From contig CAZJRM010000070.1 in NCBI GenBank assembly GCA_964547975.1, forward strand, positions 1-22,380: a DNA stretch of 22,380 nt, written 5' to 3'. This DNA is from CAYJPV01 sp964547975 (GTDB lineage Bacteria > Acidobacteriota > Vicinamibacteria > Vicinamibacterales > JAKQTR01). Shown here piece after piece: positions 1 through 7,774 of this stretch (position 1 is the first letter of the stretch; each line of letters opens with the position of its first letter). Under the pieces are notes generated by a model that was not told where the DNA came from, did not search any database, and worked only from the letters and a program-made list of their open reading frames with translations. Position numbers and translations under genes: made by a program.

Positions 1-698
1 TCGCGTTGGGCCTGGCCGATGCCGGCGCGGATGTCGCCGCCACCGGCCGGCGTGGTGCCCTCGTGGAGTCGGTGGCGGACGAGATCGCGGCGCGAGGCCG
101 GCGCACGCTCAGGCACACGGCGGACGTCACCGACCGCGCGTCGCTCGTCGCGCTGCGCGACGCCTGCCTGGCGGCGTTCGGCCGCGTCGACATCCTCGTG
201 TCCGCCTCGGGCGTCACACAACGCGTCCCGACGCTGGCCATGGGCGACGCCGACTGGCAGCGGATCATCGACACCAACGTGACCGGCACCCTGCACGCCT
301 GCCAGGTCTTCGGGCCGCCGATGCTCGACCAGGGCCGGGGCCGGATCATCAACATCGCCTCGCTGGCGTCGATGGTCGGCTTCCTCGAGGTGAGCGCCTA
401 CACGGCGAGCAAGGCAGCGGTCGCGGGGCTCACACGCGCGCTCGCCGTCGAATGGGCGCCGAAGGGCGTCACGGTCAACGCCATCGCGCCCGGGATCATC
501 CGCACGGACCTGAACCGCGAGATCATCGAGTCCGCCCGAGGACACGAGTTGCTCACCCGCACGCCCATGAAACGTTTCGGCAGCGCGGACGACATCGTGG
601 GGTCGGCCGTGTTCCTTGCCTCAGACGCCGCGAGTTTCGTCACGGGCCAGATTCTCGTGGTGGACGGGGGCTTCCTGGCCAGCGGCGTCAACCAGTAG
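1..698 (+). CDS. SDR family oxidoreductase, gluconate 5-dehydrogenase/KduD-like (5' partial)
   Basis: The gene begins before the window; the frame is open from base 1 and stops with TAG at 696-698. The visible 230 or so residues are a classical short-chain dehydrogenase/reductase: the tail of the Rossmann nucleotide site, an NxTG-type segment (DTNVTGT), the catalytic Ser in NIASLAS, the YxxxK pair in SAYTASKAA, and the C-terminal VDGGF-LASGVN ending. That ending is one I associate with the SDRs next to hexuronate/mannonate genes (gluconate 5-dehydrogenase, KduD or SDR-type fructuronate reductase). This is a family-level inference; the substrate cannot be read from the sequence. It would be cytoplasmic and NAD(P)-dependent. 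ManD at the other end of the window supports a role in hexuronate catabolism. Its 3' end overlaps the convergent URO-D-like gene by 11 bases. Confidence 0.85.
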   Translation, partial: ALGLADAGADVAATGRRGALVESVADEIAARGRRTLRHTADVTDRASLVALRDACLAAFGRVDILVSASGVTQRVPTLAMGDADWQRIIDTNVTGTLHACQVFGPPMLDQGRGRIINIASLASMVGFLEVSAYTASKAAVAGLTRALAVEWAPKGVTVNAIAPGIIRTDLNREIIESARGHELLTRTPMKRFGSADDIVGSAVFLASDAASFVTGQILVVDGGFLASGVNQ

Positions 699-1758
699 AC
701 AGGGAATAGGGAGAAGGCGATAGGGAAGAGCGCGAATTCACCGCCTCGATGAAGGCCGTGACGTTGGCCGTCGGGACGCCGGGAGGCATGCCGCCGCCGC
801 ACGACGGCAGGATCCTCGACAAGTCGTCGCCCAGCCCGGCCAGCATGTCGCCGACCCCGCGGACCACGTCCTCCGGCGAGCCGTTAGCCAGCACGTCCCG
901 CGGCGCCAGGTTGCCGAGCAGCGTGACGCGGTGCTCGGTCCACTCCCGCATCTCCGACAACGTGTGCTGGACACCGAAGTTCAGCAGGTTGATGCCGATG
1001 CCCGGCAGAAACGGCGCGCACGCCTTGCACGGCGCGTCGTTGTGAAAGAACTTGACCGCGACGTCCGTGTCGAAGAGGCGAGTCAGGTAGGGCAGGCCGA
1101 ACGCCTCAAAATCGCGCCGGCCGATGAACCCGACGATGTCGTCGAGCACGAGCAACCCGTCGATGGTCGGGAACGACTCGCGCTGCCACGCGACCCAGTC
1201 GACGAGCACGTCGGTAATCATTGTCAGCAGCCGGTGTGTGGCTTCGGGCTCGGTCTTCAGCGCCAGCAGGAACTCGGTCGTCCCCATCAGGAACGACGCC
1301 ACGTTGAGCGGGCCGCGGCTCACCGCCATGCGGATACGATGGCCCTCGGCCTCGATCTGCGGCTGCAGTCGCGCGAGGCGTTTGATCACGAAGGGCAACA
1401 GGCCGTCGGTGCGGGGGTTCGGCCGCTCGAGTTGATCGATGTCGGCCACCGAACGAATGACCTTCTTGGCGAACGGGAAGTCGTTCTCACCCCACATCGA
1501 CACCGATCCGAACGCGGACGGCTCCGTGCACATCCCGTATTCCGACCAGAAGCCCGGCAGCATGATCGTGTCGGGGAAGGTCCGGATCGCACGCATGTTC
1601 GCGTCGAAGTACACCCGCTCGTCGGCGTAGTAGTCGAGGATGGTCACGCCGGCCCAATTCGGCAGCCAGGGACTGTCGATGATGAACGCCGTGGGAAGCG
1701 GGGTGCGGGTGTCGCCGCGCACCAGCGCCAGGAGGGTCTGCCACTGCTGATCCGTCAT
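688..1758 (-). CDS. Uroporphyrinogen decarboxylase (URO-D) superfamily protein, possible methyltransferase-like
   Basis: A 356-residue protein with the layout of the URO-D/MtaA superfamily rather than of housekeeping HemE. The N-terminal half carries an unusual Trp/Tyr-rich stretch (SPWLPNWAG, PGFWSEYGM). The C-terminal half has a His at 239 (FFHND), Cys 244 and Cys 247, and Cys 320 in PSCGGGMPPGVP. Methylcobamide:CoM methyltransferases of this superfamily bind zinc through a His-x-Cys...Cys set, so these residues could be metal ligands; the spacing is not canonical, so this is inference. GGGAGG before the ATG supports the start. It lies 24 bases behind the ROK regulator on the same strand and is probably co-transcribed. 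The last 16 or so residues (Ser/Pro-rich, from about 341) are encoded by the antisense of a G-rich heptamer repeat and look like an accidental extension. Substrate unknown; demethylation of a methylated sugar is speculative. Confidence 0.75.
   Translation of the reverse strand: MTDQQWQTLLALVRGDTRTPLPTAFIIDSPWLPNWAGVTILDYYADERVYFDANMRAIRTFPDTIMLPGFWSEYGMCTEPSAFGSVSMWGENDFPFAKKVIRSVADIDQLERPNPRTDGLLPFVIKRLARLQPQIEAEGHRIRMAVSRGPLNVASFLMGTTEFLLALKTEPEATHRLLTMITDVLVDWVAWQRESFPTIDGLLVLDDIVGFIGRRDFEAFGLPYLTRLFDTDVAVKFFHNDAPCKACAPFLPGIGINLLNFGVQHTLSEMREWTEHRVTLLGNLAPRDVLANGSPEDVVRGVGDMLAGLGDDLSRILPSCGGGMPPGVPTANVTAFIEAVNSRSSLSPSPYSLSTG
701..730 (+). repeat. Degenerate AGGGAAN heptamer array (4 units)
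   Basis: Four 7-base units (agggaat, agggaga, aggcgat, agggaag) sit right after the SDR stop codon and inside the 3' coding end of the convergent URO-D-like gene. They have the same period and near-identical units as the array at 7716-7774. Confidence 0.7.
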
Positions 1759-1782
1759 ATCCCGGCCTCCCGGCGGCCTCGT

Positions 1783-2976
1783 TCAGGCGACGCGCGGCGC
1801 TCCGAAGTGTTGTTGCACCACCAGCGTGACCGCACCCCGCAAACGCGGCTGCGAACCCGGGTCCGTCGGCACGATTCTGGCCGGTTCCGTGCGGGGCGAT
1901 CGGTGCGAGACCACGTCTTCGACGATGGGTCCGATACGATTCCACGCCAGCGTGATGTCGCCGACGACGACGAGCACCTGCGGTGCCAGGCCGATCGCCA
2001 GCGTCGCCAGCCCGATGCCGAGGTAGTGGCCCATGCGTTCCAACACCTGGATCGCGCACGAATCACCTTCGGCCGCCAGCCGCACCACGTCCGCGATCTT
2101 CGGGGTCGCGCCCACCGCGGCGGGCGGTTCCCCTCGCAACTCCTGGTAGTGGCGGAGCGCGGCCTTGTTGGACGCGTACTGCTCCCAGCACCCGCGGTTG
2201 CCGCAGCGGCAGGGCGGGCCGTTCTCGTCGAGCGTCATGTGGCCGAATTCGCCGGCGAGTTCGTGGTGCCCGTGCACGAGCTGACCGTTCAGCAGCAGGC
2301 CGACGCCAATTCCTTCGGAGACGGTCACGGCAACGAGATTTGTCACGTCATCCGGGTGGCGTCCGAACCAGAGTTCGGACAGCGCGCAGGCGCTGGCGGC
2401 GTTCTCGACCACGACGGGCAGACCGACGACGGATTCGATGATTTCCCGGATGTTGACGCCGACCCAGCCCAGGTTCGGCGCGAACACGATCCGGCCTGAC
2501 TCGTCGATACGCCCGGGCAGGCTGACGCCCATCCCTTCGTAGACCATCTCGGGATGCGTCCGGCGGAACGCGTCCACCGTATTCGCCAACTCGGCCGCGA
2601 ACGCCTCAGGGGTCGCCGGCGTCTGCCACGACGTCTGCATGAGGAATCTGGCATCGAGGCCCGCGAGGCCCACCCGGGTGGTGACCGGCCTGAGATCCAC
2701 GGCGAAGATCCCGGCGCGTTCGACGTTGAGATGCAGGAACCGGGGACGCCGGCCCCGGGTGGAGACCGGGCTGGCGCCTTCGGTCACCCAGCCTTCGTCG
2801 ATGAGCTGGGCGATGATCGCGGAAACCGTGCTGCGCTGGAGGCCGGACTGGCGGGCCAGTTCGGCGCGGGAAAGCGGCTGGTGGCGCCTGATCAGGTTGA
2901 GCGCGATCCGCCGGTTGATCTGGCGTGCGGTTTCGCTCGTGGCGACCTGAAAGCTGGTCAGGTTGATCTTGCGCAT
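1783..2976 (-). CDS. ROK family transcriptional regulator (NagC/XylR type)
   Basis: A 397-residue ROK repressor. Residues about 15-70 form a winged helix-turn-helix (LSRAELARQSGLQRSTVSAI, then a wing ending GRRPRF). The rest is the ROK sugar-kinase-like fold with the signature zinc site: His 246 and Cys 256, Cys 258 and Cys 263 in the CxCGxxGC motif, followed by WEQYAS. ROK repressors bind a sugar or sugar phosphate and release DNA. I chose the internal ATG at 2976 (MRKINLTSFQ) rather than one 45 bases upstream, because the predicted transcription start lies near 3017 and the extra residues carry no ROK homology. It is divergent from the epimerase-GH9 operon and followed by the URO-D-like gene. 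A dyad within its leader suggests autoregulation. It is the best candidate regulator of the surrounding glycoside hydrolase genes; its ligand is unknown. Confidence 0.9.
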   Translation of the reverse strand: MRKINLTSFQVATSETARQINRRIALNLIRRHQPLSRAELARQSGLQRSTVSAIIAQLIDEGWVTEGASPVSTRGRRPRFLHLNVERAGIFAVDLRPVTTRVGLAGLDARFLMQTSWQTPATPEAFAAELANTVDAFRRTHPEMVYEGMGVSLPGRIDESGRIVFAPNLGWVGVNIREIIESVVGLPVVVENAASACALSELWFGRHPDDVTNLVAVTVSEGIGVGLLLNGQLVHGHHELAGEFGHMTLDENGPPCRCGNRGCWEQYASNKAALRHYQELRGEPPAAVGATPKIADVVRLAAEGDSCAIQVLERMGHYLGIGLATLAIGLAPQVLVVVGDITLAWNRIGPIVEDVVSHRSPRTEPARIVPTDPGSQPRLRGAVTLVVQQHFGAPRVA

Positions 2977-2994
2977 GGGTCGACTCTGACGGGG

Positions 2995-3015
2995 CCACCA
3001 AACGACATTTGTTGG
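2995..3015. promoter_or_regulatory. Candidate ROK operator (imperfect dyad)
   Basis: Arms CCACCAAA (2995-3002) and TTTGTTGG (3008-3015), 5-base spacer, one mismatch. It covers roughly +2 to +22 of the predicted ROK transcript, a position suited to autorepression. Binding is inferred from location and symmetry. Confidence 0.5.
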
Positions 3016-3023
3016 CGGCACGA

Positions 3024-3052
3024 ACTATATTGACCCCCGGACGCTCTGTCAA
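3024..3052 (-). promoter_or_regulatory. Sigma-70-type promoter of the ROK regulator gene
   Basis: On the minus strand: -35 TTGACA (3047-3052), spacer exactly 17, -10 TATAGT (3024-3029). Predicted start near 3017. One of the best consensus matches in the window. Confidence 0.75.
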
Positions 3053-3058
3053 GCCTAC

Positions 3059-3087
3059 TGGACCTCTCGCCACCATGTGCGTATTCT
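3059..3087 (+). promoter_or_regulatory. Weak possible promoter of the epimerase-GH9 operon
   Basis: TGGACC (3059-3064), 17-base spacer, TATTCT (3082-3087); four of six matches in each box. The predicted leader would contain TTTTGTTGG at 3138-3146, which shares a half-site with the ROK operator candidate. Low confidence. Confidence 0.25.
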
Positions 3088-3177
3088 CTTGTCGTATTGT
3101 TCAAGCCCCGGACGTACGGAAACGGGGCCAGGCCCCCTTTTGTTGGCGAGCCCCCCTTCCAGGCGAGAGAACATAAC

Positions 3178-4182
3178 GTGAAAGTACTGTTCATCGGTGG
3201 AACAGGAACCATCAGTTCGGCCTGCAGCGCTCTGGCCGCCAGGATGGGGCTCGACTTGACCCTGCTCTGTCGCGGGCGTAGCGACCGTTCGGTAGATCCA
3301 AGCATCCGGATCCTCAACGGCGATATCCACGACTCCGAATCCGTCGATGCGGCACTCGGGACCCGCACCTTCGACGTCGTCGTCAACTGGGTCGCCTTCA
3401 CGCCAGAGAACGTCGAAGCTGACATCGCCAGGTTCCTCGGCCGGACCGGTCAGTACGTCTTCATCAGCTCCGCCACCGTCTACCAGACTCCGCCTCCTCG
3501 CCTGCCCATCGTCGAGTCGTTCCCGCTCGCCAATCCCGTGTGGGCGTACGCGCAGGCCAAGATCGCGTGCGAGCAACGCCTCGGCAGGGCCTCCGCTGAA
3601 CAGGGGTTCCCCGTCACGATCGTCCGGCCGTCGCACACCTACGACGAACGAACGTTGCCGGTCCGCGGGGGATGGACGGTCGTCGACCGGATGCGCCGCG
3701 GGAAGGCCGTCGTCGTTCACGGCGACGGGACCAGCCTGTGGGTGCTGACGCACCACGCGGACTTCGCGCGAGGATTCGTTCCCCTGCTCGGACTCGAGGC
3801 GGCCGTCGGCCGCGCGATTCACATCACGTCGGACGACGTGCTGACGTGGAACGACGTGTTCGCGTCGCTCGGGAGGGCGGCGGGCGTGGACCCGCGGCTG
3901 GTGCACGTGCCGTCCGACGTCATCGAGCGCAAGAGCGCCGCGTGGGGTGACAGCCTGCTGGGAGACAAGGCGCACTCAAAAGTCTTCGACAACACGCTCA
4001 TCAGGACGCTGGTCCCGGGCTTCACGGCGGTGACGCCGTTCGAACGCGGCGCGGTCGAGATCGTGCGCTGGTACGATGCCGACCCGTCCCGCCGGCACAT
4101 CGATCGGGAGTTCGACGCGCAGTGTGATGAACTCATCGGAGGGATCGAGGCAGTATGCGCCACGCCATCTTCGTGTTCGTAA
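3178..4182 (+). CDS. NAD-dependent epimerase/dehydratase family protein
   Basis: A 334-residue extended SDR. The start is GTG 3178, which places the beta strand VKVLFIGGTGTIS and its glycine-rich NAD motif at the very N terminus, as usual for this family; the frame is open upstream (a TTG at 3097) but that stretch is proline-rich and non-conserved. A purine-rich GGCGAGAGA precedes the GTG. The active-site residues visible are Ser in VFISSATVY and YxxxK at Tyr 124/Lys 128 (YAQAK). It resembles nucleotide-sugar epimerase/reductase-like proteins and has no signal peptide, so it is cytoplasmic. It is the first gene of the likely operon with two GH9 enzymes and overlaps the first of them by 28 bases, which suggests translational coupling. 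The substrate cannot be named. Confidence 0.85.
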   Translation: MKVLFIGGTGTISSACSALAARMGLDLTLLCRGRSDRSVDPSIRILNGDIHDSESVDAALGTRTFDVVVNWVAFTPENVEADIARFLGRTGQYVFISSATVYQTPPPRLPIVESFPLANPVWAYAQAKIACEQRLGRASAEQGFPVTIVRPSHTYDERTLPVRGGWTVVDRMRRGKAVVVHGDGTSLWVLTHHADFARGFVPLLGLEAAVGRAIHITSDDVLTWNDVFASLGRAAGVDPRLVHVPSDVIERKSAAWGDSLLGDKAHSKVFDNTLIRTLVPGFTAVTPFERGAVEIVRWYDADPSRRHIDREFDAQCDELIGGIEAVCATPSSCS

Positions 4183-5870
4183 TGCTCGCGTGCCTTCCCG
4201 TGCACGCGGCCGCTCCCGCCCCGCCGAGCGCCGCGATCGGTGTCGACCAGGTCGGGTACCTCCCGGCCGCGGCGAAACTCGCCACGGTCAGAGGCACGCC
4301 CGCCGGAGACGGGTTCGTCGTGCGCCGCGCCGGCACTGCGGACATCGTCTTCCGAGGCACGTTGTCGGCAGCAACCACCGATCCTGGCACGGGCGACAGC
4401 GTCCGCGCCGCGGACTTCAGCGCCTTGAAGAACGAGGGACGCTACACGATCGACGTGCCCGGCGTGGGCGTCAGCTGGCCGTTCGAGATCCGCGCGTCAG
4501 CGTACTCGAAGGCGTTCTACCTCGCGATGCGTTCGTACTACGGGCAGCGCTGCGGCACGGCCGTGGATCTGGGTCCCGACTTCCCGGGCTACCGCTACGA
4601 CATCTGCCACACCACCAACGCGTACCACGCCTCGTCAGGGCGGGACGGCGCGAAGACGGCCGGGAACCGGGGCTGGCACGATGCCGGCGACTACGGCCGC
4701 TACATCGTCAACTCGGGCATCACGACCGGCACGTTGTTGTGGACGTACGAGTTGTTCCCGGAGCGCGTCGCGCGCGTGACGCTCGACATTCCCGAATCGA
4801 AGAATCGCACGCCCGACATCCTCGACGAGATTCGCTGGAACCTCGATTGGATGCTCTCGATGCAGGACGACGATGGCGGCGTCTTCCACAAGCAGACGAC
4901 CGAGCGGTTCTGCGACTTCGTGATGCCCGACCGCGATTCGCTGACGAGCGTCGTCATCGGCACGGGGACCGCGCCGTTCAAGTCCACCTGCGCCACCGCC
5001 GACTTCGCCGCCGTCATGGCCATCGCGGCCAGGGTGTACCGACCGTTCGATGACGCGTACGCGGCGCGGGCTCTGTCGTCCGCGCGCAAGGCGTTCGCCT
5101 GGGCGGAGCAGAACCCCGCCGTGCTGTTCATGAATCCGAAGGGCATCGGGACGGGGGCGTACGGCGACCGGAACTGCTCGGACGAATTGCTGTGGGCGGC
5201 GGCGGAGCTCTGGCGAACGACGAAGGAGTCCGTGTACGAGCGGTTCTTTGCCGAACACCACGCGGCACAACTGCCGTCGATTGCCGCGAACCGCCCGCCC
5301 GCCTGGGCCAGTGTCGGCGCGCTCGGCCTTTGGAGCTACGCGCTCGGAGGCGGGCGCGGAGAAGCCGCCGACGCCATTCGCCGCGCGAGCGTCGCTGCGG
5401 CCGACGAGATTGTCGCCCGGACCGCGGCGGGCGGATACCGGACCAGCCTTCGTCCCGAGGACTACATCTGGGGGTCGAACAGCGTCGCCGCGAATTACGG
5501 TCTGCAGCTCCTCGTCGCCAACGCCCTCGGTCCCGACCGGCGTTACGTCGAAGCGGCGGAGGACAACCTGCACTACCTGCTCGGCCGGAACACGTTCTCG
5601 CTCTCGTGGGTCACGCAGGTCGGCGCCAACCCGTTCAGGCACCCGCACCACCGGCCGAGCGGAGCCGACACGAACGCCGAACCGTGGCCGGGCCTGCTGG
5701 CCGGAGGCCCGAACGCGCGGCGGCAGGATCCGGCGATGAAGGCGCTCCCCGACCTGCCGCCCGGCAAGATGTATCTCGATGAGCAGGCGTCGTACGCCAC
5801 GAACGAGACCGCGATCAACTGGAATGCGCCGCTCGTCTTCCTGCTCGCGGCCCAGTTGCCCGAGAAGTAG
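4155..5870 (+). CDS. Secreted glycoside hydrolase family 9 (cellulase/beta-glucanase)
   Basis: 571 residues. Residues 1-19 are a Sec signal peptide (hydrophobic core FVFVMLACL, AxA-like end). Residues about 28-115 match the N-terminal immunoglobulin-like CelD_N domain that precedes many GH9 modules (VDQVGYLP start). The (alpha/alpha)6 catalytic domain follows: GWHDAGDYGRY at 173-183 carries Asp 176 and Asp 179, with the second Asp equivalent to the catalytic base; the conserved His segment NPFRHPHHRPS lies near 492-502; the proton-donor Glu is 551 in NETAINWNAP. All expected GH9 catalytic residues are present, so an active inverting beta-1,4-glucanase is expected, acting in periplasm or outside. 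Substrate could be cellulose, xyloglucan backbone or mixed-linkage glucan. GGAGGG at 4138-4143 serves the ATG at 4155, inside the end of the epimerase gene. Confidence 0.93.
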   Translation: MRHAIFVFVMLACLPVHAAAPAPPSAAIGVDQVGYLPAAAKLATVRGTPAGDGFVVRRAGTADIVFRGTLSAATTDPGTGDSVRAADFSALKNEGRYTIDVPGVGVSWPFEIRASAYSKAFYLAMRSYYGQRCGTAVDLGPDFPGYRYDICHTTNAYHASSGRDGAKTAGNRGWHDAGDYGRYIVNSGITTGTLLWTYELFPERVARVTLDIPESKNRTPDILDEIRWNLDWMLSMQDDDGGVFHKQTTERFCDFVMPDRDSLTSVVIGTGTAPFKSTCATADFAAVMAIAARVYRPFDDAYAARALSSARKAFAWAEQNPAVLFMNPKGIGTGAYGDRNCSDELLWAAAELWRTTKESVYERFFAEHHAAQLPSIAANRPPAWASVGALGLWSYALGGGRGEAADAIRRASVAAADEIVARTAAGGYRTSLRPEDYIWGSNSVAANYGLQLLVANALGPDRRYVEAAEDNLHYLLGRNTFSLSWVTQVGANPFRHPHHRPSGADTNAEPWPGLLAGGPNARRQDPAMKALPDLPPGKMYLDEQASYATNETAINWNAPLVFLLAAQLPEK

Positions 5871-5909
5871 ACTGTCACCCCTGCCCTCAGGAGTCATCCG
5901 AGGTTTCTC

Positions 5910-7706
5910 ATGAAGGTTTCCGCCGTCCGACTGACCATCGTCGCCCTGTTACTCGCGCTGCTGACACCCGGACTTCACGCGGGTGTCGGCCCTTACAGGA
6001 ACTTCGGCGTGGCCGTGTACTGCCGCGTCTACGAAGTCCTCCAGATGAAGGACCCGGCCTACCTCGAGCGGACGTGGGCGGCGATTTCGCCGCACCTGAA
6101 GATCAACAAGGTCTATCTCGAAACGCACCGTGACACCGTGGTGGTCGACCAGGCCACGCTGGATCGGGCGAAGGCGTTCTTCGCGGGCAAAGGGGTGCGC
6201 GTCGCCGGCGGCATCACGATCACGATCAACGAGTCGAACCAGTTCGAGACCTACTGCTACTCGAATCCCGAACACCGCGCTCGGCTGAAGCACGTCGTGG
6301 AATTCACGGCGAAGAACTTCGACGAGTTCATCCTCGACGACTTCTTCTTCACGAGCTGCAAGTGCGATTTGTGCATCAAGGCCAAGGGCACGAAGAGCTG
6401 GACGCAGTTCCGGCTGGGCCTGATGGACGAAGCCGGCCGCAGCCTCGTCATGGCGCCGGCCCGCGCCGTCAATCCCAAGGTCAAGGTCACCATCAAGTAC
6501 CCGAACTGGTACGACCACTTCCAGCACCTCGGCTTCAATCTCGACACGCAGCCGAAGTACTTCGACGCCATCTACACCGGCACCGAGACGCGCGACGCCG
6601 TCTACAGCAACCAGCACCTCCAGCCATATCTCGGGTACTCGATCTTCAGGTACTTCGAACACCTGAAACCCGGCCTGAACGGCGGCGGATGGGTCGACTC
6701 CGGCGGTCTCCGCCACCAGGATCGGTACGCCGAACAGCTCTGGTTGACGTTGTTCGCGAAAGCGCCGGAAATCACGCTCTTCGACATCCGCCAGCTCTAC
6801 CAGCCCATCCGGCAGGCGGACGGCAGTGTCGTGCCGGACTCGCAGCTCGCACGGCTCGCAGGGTACGTGTTCGAGCAGGTCGATGCCTTCGCGGGGAAAC
6901 TCGGCACGCCCACCGGCGTGAAGATCTACAAACCGTTCCATTCGTCCGGGGAGGACTTCCTCGCCAGCTACCTCGGCATGATCGGGATCCCGGTGGACAT
7001 CGTGCCCGAGTTCCCGGCGGCCGACCGGACGATCATCCTGACCGAAGCCGCGAAGGAAGATCCGGCCATCGTCGATCGCATCAAGCGGCAGCTGCAGGAC
7101 GGCAAGGACGTCGTCATCACGTCCGGGCTGCTGAAGGCGCTCCAGCACAAGGGCCTGTCCGACATCGTGGAACTCGAGTACACGGGCCGGACCGTCGCCG
7201 CGCGGGAGTTCTTCGGCCGAGGCGTGAACGCTCGCGCCGAGACGGACATCCTCTTCCCCGAGATCCGGTACGCGACGAACGACTCGTGGGAGGTCATCAG
7301 CGCTCTCACGTCGCCGTCGCGCACGACGGGCACGCCCGTGCTGCACTCGGCGAAGTACTCGAAGGGCATCCTCTACGTTCTGGCGATTCCCCAGGCGCAG
7401 GGCGATTTCTACAGCCTGCCGCCGGAGGTCCTCACCGCGATTCGCAACGTCATCTGCCGCGACATGTACGTGCGGGTCGAAGCGCCGGCGCAGGTCAGCC
7501 TGTTCGTGTACGACAACGACACCTTCATCCTGGAGTCGTTCAGGGAGACCTCCGGATCGGCGCGCATCGTCACGGACAAACGCATCACGAAACTCCGCGA
7601 CCTCGTCACCGGGCGTGAACTGACCGGCCAGCCGCGCGGCGACCGGATGGTGTTCGACACCTTCACCAGGCCGGGCGCCTACGCAGTGTTCACTGCGCAG
7701 CAGTGA
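5910..7706 (+). CDS. Conserved secreted protein, TIM-barrel-like, unknown function (putative glycosidase)
   Basis: 598 residues with a Sec signal peptide (1-24, TIVALLLALLTPGLHA). I do not recognise a numbered GH family. Residues about 30-300 alternate strands and helices like a beta/alpha barrel and carry strand-end acidic residues: Glu 71 (YLETHRD), Asp 143-Asp 144 (FILDDFFFT), Glu 226 (YTGTETRD) and Asp 292 (LFDIRQLY). A CxCxxC cluster at 150-155 follows the DD pair. The region from about 335 to 430 (flavodoxin-like pattern: GIPVDIVPEF, TIILTEAA, KDVVITSG) recalls the trimerisation domain of GH42/GH-A enzymes, followed by a beta-rich tail. These are inferences from pattern only. The gene lies between two GH9 genes on the same strand, with GAGG at 5900-5903 before the ATG. 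A perfect inverted repeat spans its stop codon. Confidence 0.8.
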   Translation: MKVSAVRLTIVALLLALLTPGLHAGVGPYRNFGVAVYCRVYEVLQMKDPAYLERTWAAISPHLKINKVYLETHRDTVVVDQATLDRAKAFFAGKGVRVAGGITITINESNQFETYCYSNPEHRARLKHVVEFTAKNFDEFILDDFFFTSCKCDLCIKAKGTKSWTQFRLGLMDEAGRSLVMAPARAVNPKVKVTIKYPNWYDHFQHLGFNLDTQPKYFDAIYTGTETRDAVYSNQHLQPYLGYSIFRYFEHLKPGLNGGGWVDSGGLRHQDRYAEQLWLTLFAKAPEITLFDIRQLYQPIRQADGSVVPDSQLARLAGYVFEQVDAFAGKLGTPTGVKIYKPFHSSGEDFLASYLGMIGIPVDIVPEFPAADRTIILTEAAKEDPAIVDRIKRQLQDGKDVVITSGLLKALQHKGLSDIVELEYTGRTVAAREFFGRGVNARAETDILFPEIRYATNDSWEVISALTSPSRTTGTPVLHSAKYSKGILYVLAIPQAQGDFYSLPPEVLTAIRNVICRDMYVRVEAPAQVSLFVYDNDTFILESFRETSGSARIVTDKRITKLRDLVTGRELTGQPRGDRMVFDTFTRPGAYAVFTAQQ

Positions 7707-7718
7707 ACACTGCGTAGG
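7678..7718. repeat. Perfect 19-bp inverted repeat across a stop codon
   Basis: Arms CCTACGCAGTGTTCACTGC (7678-7696) and its exact reverse complement (7700-7718), with a 3-base loop. It contains the last codons and the TGA (7704-7706) of the upstream gene. In RNA this is a very strong hairpin, but no T-run follows, so it is not a canonical terminator; it could attenuate the downstream GH9 gene or stabilise mRNA. Confidence 0.9.
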
Positions 7719-7774
7719 GAACAGGGAACAGGGACCAGCAATAGGGAAGAGGGAAGGGGAACAGGGGCCAGGGC
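7716..7774 (+). repeat. Degenerate AGGGAAC heptamer array abutting a start codon
   Basis: About eight units of 6-7 bases (agggaac twice, agggacc, agggaag twice, aggggcc) run from the inverted repeat to the base before the ATG of the next gene. AGGGG at 7763-7767 within the array is the best Shine-Dalgarno for that gene, so the repeat appears to supply the ribosome binding site. Confidence 0.85.

Noticed and set aside
931..2499. Long plus-strand open frame (522 codons) opposite the URO-D and ROK genes
   Set aside because: It is the antisense shadow of two well-supported genes; its Arg/His/Val-rich translation has no recognisable domain and no good ribosome binding site.
7678..7718. Intrinsic terminator
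   Set aside because: Strong hairpin, but followed by G-rich repeats rather than a T-run, and the next gene of the likely operon starts 57 bases later.
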